Source: Ostrinia nubilalis
Taxonomy: Eukaryota; Arthropoda; Insecta; Lepidoptera; Crambidae
Length of the DNA stretch: 64,000 bases
Assembly: GCF_963855985.1 (NCBI RefSeq)
Contig: NC_087117.1
Location: 3,421,001 to 3,485,000, forward strand
Reading direction: 5' to 3'
Shown here: piece after piece, positions 61,601-64,000 of the stretch
Position numbering within the stretch: position 1 is the stretch's first letter
How the letters are laid out: each line of letters starts with the position of its first letter
Translations under genes and position numbers: made by a program
Notes under the pieces: model-generated
The model's database searches: none
The model's input: the letters and a program-made list of their open reading frames with translations, nothing else
What the model was told of the DNA's origin: nothing

Positions 61601-63754
61601 ATACATTTGACGTAACAAAAAACACCCTTCCGTACCACTCCTATACCATAGGAACCGACTGAGTTAGGCTAAGAACTCATGGCGCGATTTTCACCCGCGC
61701 CCGCAGCGGTTGCGGGCCCGCAGCTTCTGTAGAATGCAGATACTTATGTAAAAAACTAATGCACAAATCACGACGCGGTTTTCGCCCGCAGCGGGCGCGG
61801 TTGTATGCGGGTCCCGCGGCACCGGCGGGCGACTAGTCGAATCGCGCGGGCCGCGATAACCGCAGCCTCGGCGGTTTTAGCCCGCGCAAAAACCGCGCGA
61901 AAACCGCCCGATGGCGGGCCACCATTTTGTACCAGTGACTTAGCGCGCGGGTGAAAATCGCGCCGTGAGTTCTTAGCGTTATGCGGTAGACGTATAGTTA
62001 GTGACGTACCCAGATTTAATAACAGAACCAATTCGCAGGACCTCCCAGACTTCGCGCCCTTCGGCCCTCCGAAGCCACAAGACGTCTGCCTGGCCCCCGT
62101 CACAGTTAGCGAGCAAGATATGGAGGTAAATTACTTTTAATTTATACATCATCATCATTTCAGCCATAGGACGTCCACTGCTGAACATAGGCCTCCCCTA
62201 ATGATTGCCAGATTAGCCGGTTGGTAGCGGCCTGCGTCCAGCGTCTACCTGCTACCTTTATGAGGTCGTCGATCCACCTTGTGTTTCCACGCTGCGTTTA
62301 CAACGCGAAACTGGGCATGCTAAATGATGATGAGCTGAGAGTGGCAATATAGATGTCTGCTACGGAACCCCAAGGGACAGAGACCCGACGATTCCACGAA
62401 AAATGGGATTGACTTTATAAAAACTCATAAAAATAATTTTATTTTTGCAAGTAGGCTTTTAAAAAGCACTTTTACACGTCCCAGTATTAACCCTACCACT
62501 GCTTCGGGACAATAAATGGGCCAGTGCTGAGAAGGAGCAACGCAACAAACTCACTCTATTTTACTAAATAGATCTATCTTTTTTCTCTTTCAGTCGTCAA
62601 AAGACGGCCCAGACCTAGACAGCGGGAACGGATCGGAAACCACTCGCGACCAGAGCACGCAAACGGACGACGCGCCTGATGGACCGACGAGAGACGTGTT
62701 GATAAAAATGACGGCGCACGCCAAAAACGACGTTAAAGTATGTAATTTGTATTTAAAGGGCAAAATCTACTGCTCAAGGCAAAAAGCACAGATTGTTTGA
62801 AATGTCGTGACGTCATTGGGCACATTGAAACAATGAGGGCTATCGTTTTTATACTTAACAGTTGGCACCCCTGGCGATTGACAGGACCTTACTCTACAGT
62901 GGCGCCATCTTGATGAGTGCAAATGCGATAGTCCTCCTACCACTTTAGCGCTCACAAGTTGGCGCCACTGTCTTCGCGACTAGCAAGTGACAGGACCTTA
63001 ACGATAGCCCTCATTGTGTTATGTGATGTCACGCTATTTCCATGCAAAGTTCGCTGTAGCGTTTGTATTTTTTTTTATTTTCAGAATTTAACTTGTTTTT
63101 AAAAATTTTTTGATATTGAATATTAATTTTGTTTCAGAATCAACCCGAAGTCCAGACGAAAGTTGAAAATATGACGAAAAAAGAGGTATAATAAATATAT
63201 TTCATAAGTACAGTCAGCATCAAATGGCTCGTGACATCCAAAGTGGCCAAAAAGTTCGTAACACGTCTTTGTTACAATGAGGGTTTTCGCGATTGAAAAA
63301 TCCGCCAGATGGCAATACGAAGACGGGAGGTCCAAATGCTGCATGATTGGTGGATTTTGACTTATCTGTAAATGTCATGTCAAAAATAACCAATCGTGCA
63401 GAATTTGGGCCTCGCGTCTACGTATTGCCATCTGGCGGATTTTTCATTCCCGAAAACCCTCATTGTAACAAAGACGTGTTACGAACTTTTTGGCCACTTT
63501 GGGTGTCACGAATTATTTGACGCTGACTATGCTTTATAATTTGTATGTAATGTATAATTTTTACCTTTTCTTTTTTTGTAACAAACGTTTTTAAATATTT
63601 ATTGATGCCTAAAGTACTTACTTAAATTGTAAATTTATTATTCTAGGAACAATCAACCCCGCAAGAGGGAGACAGCGATACGCCAGAAGAAGAAGAAAGC
63701 AACAACAACGGCAGTTGGTGGCGGTATTTGTACCCATTCTACTACTTCGTATGA
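46231..63754 (+). CDS. STARD7: STARD7-like START-domain lipid-transfer protein, whole gene
   Basis: STARD7 carries phosphatidylcholine to mitochondria; this is family knowledge. Eleven exons join in phase to 563 residues, longer than the roughly 370 of mammalian STARD7. The N-terminus ([14 protein letters not shown], then RFFSKRC) is rich in Arg/Lys and hydroxyl residues, like a mitochondrial presequence. The START domain runs from about residue 190 to 435, with [20 protein letters not shown], the LHWEVLWP and [12 protein letters not shown] stretches, and [12 protein letters not shown], all matching the STARD7 subfamily. A charged insertion of about 50 residues interrupts it in exon 5. A low-complexity tail (436-563) ends in the aromatic [12 protein letters not shown]. 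Exons 5 and 7 have downstream copies. Identity is secure; the start codon and last exons are inferred from phase. Confidence 0.94.
46648..47173. other. STARD7 intron 1, unassigned part
   Basis: AT-rich sequence with no recognised feature. Confidence 0.55.
47174..47311. mobile_element. MITE with GGCCTGGTTTCCATCAAGGC ends
   Basis: GGCCTGGTTTCCATCAAGGC and GCCTTGGTAGAAACAGGGCC are the ends. A half copy is visible at 53250-53292 (GGCCCAGTTTCTACCAAGGC). Confidence 0.8.
47638..47829 (+). repeat. CTAGT-ended dispersed repeat, well preserved
   Basis: AATATTATAAATGCGAAAGT at the start, CACGCAAAAACTACTGAACG inside, and GCCGCGGGCAAAAGCTAGT at the end. This is the clearest copy of the family in the window. 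Confidence 0.8.
48059..48085. repeat. TTTA microsatellite
   Basis: About six TTTA units. Confidence 0.9.
48112..48297 (-). repeat. CTAGT-ended dispersed repeat, other family
   Basis: It begins ACTAGCTTTTCGCCCGCGTG and contains GTAAAAACCATCCTTGGA and TTGTTGAGTTATGCGCTTAC. Minus orientation. Confidence 0.65.
48699..48965 (-). repeat. Retroposon tail with ATC microsatellite
   Basis: An (ATC)n run leads into TTTACAGTCCACTGCTGGAC and later CGACATCCGCGGGAAGAGTA and CCGTCACCACACGG, a common lepidopteran dispersed repeat arrangement. Confidence 0.7.
49090..49460 (-). repeat. Two CTAGT-type dispersed repeats in tandem
   Basis: The first begins AACTAGCGGCCGCGGCCGCC with CGCGACTTCGTACGCGTGGA. The second begins CGACTCGCCCCGACTTTGCA and includes CATCAAAATCCGTTGTGTAG. 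Confidence 0.65.
49518..49624 (+). CDS. STARD7: STARD7 coding exon 2
   Basis: It gives residues 140-174: [18 protein letters not shown] and then [17 protein letters not shown]. The donor GTGCG|GTACTG is weak but restores CGG (Arg) in phase with exon 3. Cys158, Cys161 and Cys176 (the last in exon 3) are spaced like part of a zinc site, but a fourth ligand is not evident. Confidence 0.85.
49737..49793. repeat. Short inverted repeat in STARD7 intron 2
   Basis: CTTTTACACTGCACGGAAAT and ATTTCCGCGCAGTGTAAA pair around a small loop. Confidence 0.75.
49866..50218 (+). pseudogene. LINE 3' end with ORF C-terminus (49866-50000)
   Basis: It reads [20 protein letters not shown], then [15 protein letters not shown] and TAGVYGRR plus stop, the typical end of a jockey-like non-LTR polyprotein, followed by a tail ending in A residues (about 50218). 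A small inverted-repeat element (about 50023-50160; GAACTGTCC...GGACAGTTC) is inserted in the tail. Confidence 0.8.
50284..50648. mobile_element. CTAGACAAA-ended repeat, copy 2, with hAT insertion at its end
   Basis: 50284-50404 matches 6158-6280 closely. The terminal GTCTAGAC is duplicated on both sides of the hAT-type element at 50405-50640. Confidence 0.82.
50405..50640. mobile_element. hAT-type MITE with 8-bp target duplication
   Basis: It starts CAGTCTTTCCCAAAGTGGGC and ends TTTGGGAACCACTG. GTCTAGAC occurs on both sides (50397-50404 and 50641-50648). Confidence 0.9.
50836..50957 (+). CDS. STARD7: STARD7 coding exon 3 (START domain begins)
   Basis: It gives residues 175-215: [20 protein letters not shown] and then [20 protein letters not shown]. 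The WRK-x-Y/F stretch matches the beginning of the START domain. The donor is AAAG|GTAAGT, phase 1. Confidence 0.93.
51060..51240. repeat. Dispersed repeat shared with 5560-5680
   Basis: TTAATTTCGTTGCGGATCCA through CTGTAGATCCTGGCTACACA matches the copy near 5560. The GGCCAGATT minisatellite follows it. Confidence 0.75.
51285..51470. repeat. GGCCAGATTGCCTCCCCCCT minisatellite in STARD7 intron 3
   Basis: About eight degenerate units of roughly 20-24 bp. Open frames here reflect the repeat only. Confidence 0.85.
51480..52470. other. STARD7 intron 3, distal part
   Basis: A lepidopteran-type dispersed fragment is likely near 51830-51970 (GCTCTTGGCAGAGCGGTCGT). Otherwise nothing was recognised. 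Confidence 0.5.
52471..52637 (+). CDS. STARD7: STARD7 coding exon 4 (START domain)
   Basis: It covers residues 216-271: [19 protein letters not shown], then YRRAWD and VLHWEVLWP. The FxxVQxDxxYRxxWD pattern is characteristic of STARD7 START domains. Acceptor TTTCAG, donor CCG|GTAAGT, phase 0. Confidence 0.95.
52790..53020. repeat. CTCGACCTGGACAACA minisatellite in STARD7 intron 4
   Basis: About a dozen units of 16-24 bp, with a further short block at 53178-53245. Confidence 0.85.
53325..53531 (+). CDS. STARD7: STARD7 coding exon 5, with a charged insertion
   Basis: It covers residues 272-340. [17 protein letters not shown] is conserved START sequence, followed by a segment from [11 protein letters not shown] to MDEGVKENK, rich in Pro, Lys, Arg and Glu, that mammalian relatives lack. 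Phase 0 at both ends. A decayed copy of its 3' end lies at 55096-55172. Confidence 0.93.
54033..54249 (+). repeat. CTAGT-ended dispersed repeat with CTGT microsatellite
   Basis: It begins ATATTATAAATGCGAAAGTA, contains (CTGT)n at about 54050-54071, and ends GCCGCGGGCGGAAAGCTAGT. It sits inside the split MITE. Confidence 0.78.
54262..54560 (-). repeat. Reverse-transcriptase tail retroposon, minus strand
   Basis: (ATC)n, then AGGACGTCCACTGCTGAACATAGG and GGTCGTCGGTCCACCTTGTG, the complement of a W-x-D-x-x..QQWT-type tail. A second copy is at 62146-62335. Confidence 0.7.
55096..55172 (+). repeat. Decayed copy of STARD7 exon 5 3' end
   Basis: Sequence matching the [10 protein letters not shown] to KENK end of exon 5 plus its donor (AACAAGGTAGGACT) reappears here with substitutions and deletions that disrupt the frame. 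It lies downstream of the parent in intron 5. Confidence 0.85.
55290..55436 (+). repeat. Short tandem repeat before STARD7 exon 6
   Basis: Units of about 12-16 bp around ATCTTCACAAATATCTTTGC fill the region up to the exon 6 acceptor, replacing a normal polypyrimidine tract. Confidence 0.85.
55438..55557 (+). CDS. STARD7: STARD7 coding exon 6 (START domain)
   Basis: It covers residues 341-380: [20 protein letters not shown] and then [20 protein letters not shown]. The VSR-x-x-EHPxVPE motif is diagnostic of STARD7. Acceptor CCACAG, donor AAG|GTAAGT, phase 0 at both ends. Confidence 0.95.
55590..55840 (-). pseudogene. Non-LTR reverse-transcriptase C-terminus, minus strand
   Basis: On the minus strand it reads [20 protein letters not shown] and then [20 protein letters not shown], the C-terminal end of an RTE-like polyprotein. 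It is the longest fragment of this family here. Confidence 0.8.
56197..56361 (+). CDS. STARD7: STARD7 coding exon 7, parent of a large duplicated array
   Basis: It covers residues 381-435 and ends the START domain: [20 protein letters not shown], then [20 protein letters not shown] and [14 protein letters not shown]. It is symmetric (165 nt). It is the only complete copy; at least five 129-nt and six 96-nt truncated copies follow in the next intron. Confidence 0.95.
56959..57087 (+). repeat. 129-nt copy of STARD7 exon 7 (43 codons)
   Basis: It encodes PAVGGLPT to DARGDQ unchanged, with an intact donor. Directly upstream is ACAGTAG, so AG|CCG is a possible acceptor leaving a symmetric cassette. 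Using AG|TAG instead would add an in-frame stop. Differences from the parent are synonymous (Ala, Thr, Thr and Gly codons). Confidence 0.93.
57443..57538 (+). repeat. 96-nt copy of STARD7 exon 7
   Basis: It starts at TWATGRAAP and runs to the donor, preceded by AACAAAGAA with no acceptor. Equivalent copies lie at 58372-58467, 59301-59396 and 60040-60135. Confidence 0.9.
57633..57728 (+). repeat. 96-nt copy of STARD7 exon 7, variant
   Basis: Same extent as the 57443 copy but with four further synonymous changes in the GYQAWSDA stretch. Its 929-bp partner is at 58562-58657. Confidence 0.9.
58149..58277 (+). repeat. 129-nt copy of STARD7 exon 7
   Basis: Protein identical to the parent segment. 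It differs at the third position of a Val codon (GTA) and a Gly codon (GGC). Same ACAGTAG upstream junction and donor. Confidence 0.93.
58372..58467 (+). repeat. 96-nt copy of STARD7 exon 7
   Basis: It is the 929-bp partner of the copy at 57443-57538. Confidence 0.9.
58562..58657 (+). repeat. 96-nt copy of STARD7 exon 7, variant
   Basis: It is the 929-bp partner of the copy at 57633-57728 and carries the same synonymous variants. Confidence 0.9.
59078..59206 (+). repeat. 129-nt copy of STARD7 exon 7
   Basis: Apparently identical to the copy at 58149-58277, exactly 929 bp away, as part of the higher-order repeat. Confidence 0.93.
59301..59396 (+). repeat. 96-nt copy of STARD7 exon 7
   Basis: Third instance of the [16 protein letters not shown] unit, with an intact frame. 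Confidence 0.9.
59817..59945 (+). repeat. 129-nt copy of STARD7 exon 7
   Basis: Apparently identical to the copies at 58149 and 59078. The spacing from the previous copy is 739 bp because one 190-bp subunit is missing. Confidence 0.93.
60040..60135 (+). repeat. 96-nt copy of STARD7 exon 7
   Basis: Last 96-nt copy. It uses ACG rather than ACC for the second Thr, a synonymous difference. The donor reads GTGAGG. Confidence 0.9.
60582..60710 (+). repeat. 129-nt copy of STARD7 exon 7 (most distal)
   Basis: Its codon choices resemble the copy at 56959, with an extra GGG to GGC synonymous change. The reading frame and donor are intact. Confidence 0.93.
61314..61531. mobile_element. Family C MITE, complete
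   Basis: CAATGAGGGCTATCGTTTTT and AAACGATAGCCCTCATT are the inverted ends. The inside has paired TACAGTGGCGCCA/TGGTGCCACTG blocks. Confidence 0.88.
61673..61975. mobile_element. GC-rich MITE in STARD7 intron 7
   Basis: CTAAGAACTCATGGCGCGAT and TTTTCACCCGCGC are mirrored by GCGCGGGTGAAAATCGCGCC and GTGAGTTCTTAG. It ends only 63 bp before the exon 8 acceptor. Confidence 0.85.
62039..62125 (+). CDS. STARD7: STARD7 coding exon 8
   Basis: It gives residues 436-464: [20 protein letters not shown] and then VTVSEQDME. The acceptor TTCGCAG keeps the frame, whereas nearer upstream AGs lead to stops. This begins the C-terminal extension outside START. Donor GAG|GTAAAT. Confidence 0.85.
62146..62335 (-). 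repeat. Reverse-transcriptase tail retroposon, minus strand
   Basis: Same repeat as 54262-54560 (AGGACGTCCACTGCTGAACA, TATGAGGTCGTCGATCCACC), shorter. Confidence 0.7.
62594..62737 (+). CDS. STARD7: STARD7 coding exon 9
   Basis: It gives residues 465-512: [20 protein letters not shown], then [20 protein letters not shown] and AHAKNDVK. The composition is disordered, Asp/Ser/Thr-rich. Acceptor TTTCAG, donor AAA|GTATGT. It is phase 0 at both ends. Confidence 0.85.
62831..63016. mobile_element. Family C MITE, slightly shortened
   Basis: Very similar to 61314-61531, but about 30 bp are missing before the right end, which retains AACGATAGCCCTCATTG. Confidence 0.87.
63138..63185 (+). CDS. STARD7: STARD7 coding exon 10 (48-nt exon)
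   Basis: It gives residues 513-528: [16 protein letters not shown]. This short symmetric exon has clear TTTCAG and GAG|GTATAA sites and could be skipped without loss of frame. Confidence 0.8.
63210..63530. mobile_element. Family A element with nested family B MITE
   Basis: The outer ends ACAGTCAGCATCAAATGGCT and ATTATTTGACGCTGACT with TTCGTAACACGTCTTTGTTACAA arms are family A. Between the arms (63278-63465) lies a family B fold-back element with GAGGGTTTTCGCGATTGAAA at one end and its partner at the other. Confidence 0.85.
63647..63754 (+). CDS. STARD7: STARD7 coding exon 11 and stop
   Basis: It gives residues 529-563: [20 protein letters not shown] and then [15 protein letters not shown], followed by TGA. 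The very aromatic last 12 residues after an acidic linker could be a short membrane- or partner-binding tail; that role is inference. Confidence 0.85.
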   Translation, partial: EQSTPQEGDSDTPEEEESNNNGSWWRYLYPFYYFV

Positions 63755-64000
63755 GGTACTAAGGTGCACGCTCTTGATACCTTCGAATAAGGTCTAAAAT
63801 TGGGTGCACTTTTACATAGACAGTTCTTAATTTAAATCAATCTGTACCTCTAACGCGAAACCCTTTCGTCTTCGAATCGTTTGCGTATTCGAATCGCCAT
63901 CGAAAGATTTAGTATAAAAACAATAGCGCGAACAATAGTGATATTTTCTCCAACCTCTATTGACACCTTATTTTTATTCAAGTCTTAAAATATATTTCTT
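63755..64000 (+). other. STARD7 3' UTR start
   Basis: AT-rich sequence follows the stop. No AATAAA signal was seen before the window ends, so the poly(A) site probably lies beyond it. Confidence 0.6.

Overview
This is a eukaryotic window, almost certainly from a moth or butterfly (Lepidoptera). It is AT-rich, its genes are split by large introns with GT-AG splice sites, and it is full of repeats typical of lepidopteran genomes: reverse-transcriptase tail fragments, dispersed units ending in CTAGT, and many TA-flanked inverted-repeat elements. No bacterial features, CRISPR arrays, rRNA genes or tRNA genes were seen.

Two real genes are supported, arranged head to head with about 0.8 kb between their start codons. 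On the minus strand, positions 45407 to 17330 hold the translation termination factor eRF1 in nine coding-exon positions. It has two alternative last exons about 10.5 kb apart, giving predicted proteins of 435 and 437 residues. On the plus strand, 46231 to 63754 holds a STARD7-like START-domain lipid-transfer protein in 11 coding exons, predicted at 563 residues. All splice junctions were assigned by eye, and reading phase is consistent through both genes.

The striking feature is what happened to the exons. Five exons (eRF1 exons 4, 5 and 8; STARD7 exons 5 and 7) have 5'-truncated copies in the intron immediately downstream. The copies keep the 3' part of the exon and usually its 5' splice site, and they are embedded in or next to minisatellite and GA-rich arrays. 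The eRF1 exon 4 copies and the STARD7 exon 7 copies differ from their parent exons, and from each other, only at synonymous third positions (8 and 10 variable codons by eye, no amino-acid change). This suggests protein-level constraint or repeated gene conversion rather than dead debris. The STARD7 array also contains several dozen copies of an exon-end plus 5' splice site unit and a roughly 929-bp higher-order repeat.

Layout: 1-17,329 is the eRF1 3' flank, gene-free apart from an orphan THAP-domain first exon and many nested transposable elements. 17,330-45,407 is eRF1. 45,408-46,230 is the shared promoter region. 46,231-63,754 is STARD7. 63,755-64,000 is the start of its 3' UTR. The genes act in different processes (translation termination; mitochondrial phosphatidylcholine transfer). 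Their link here is the shared promoter interval and the shared habit of exon-copy arrays.
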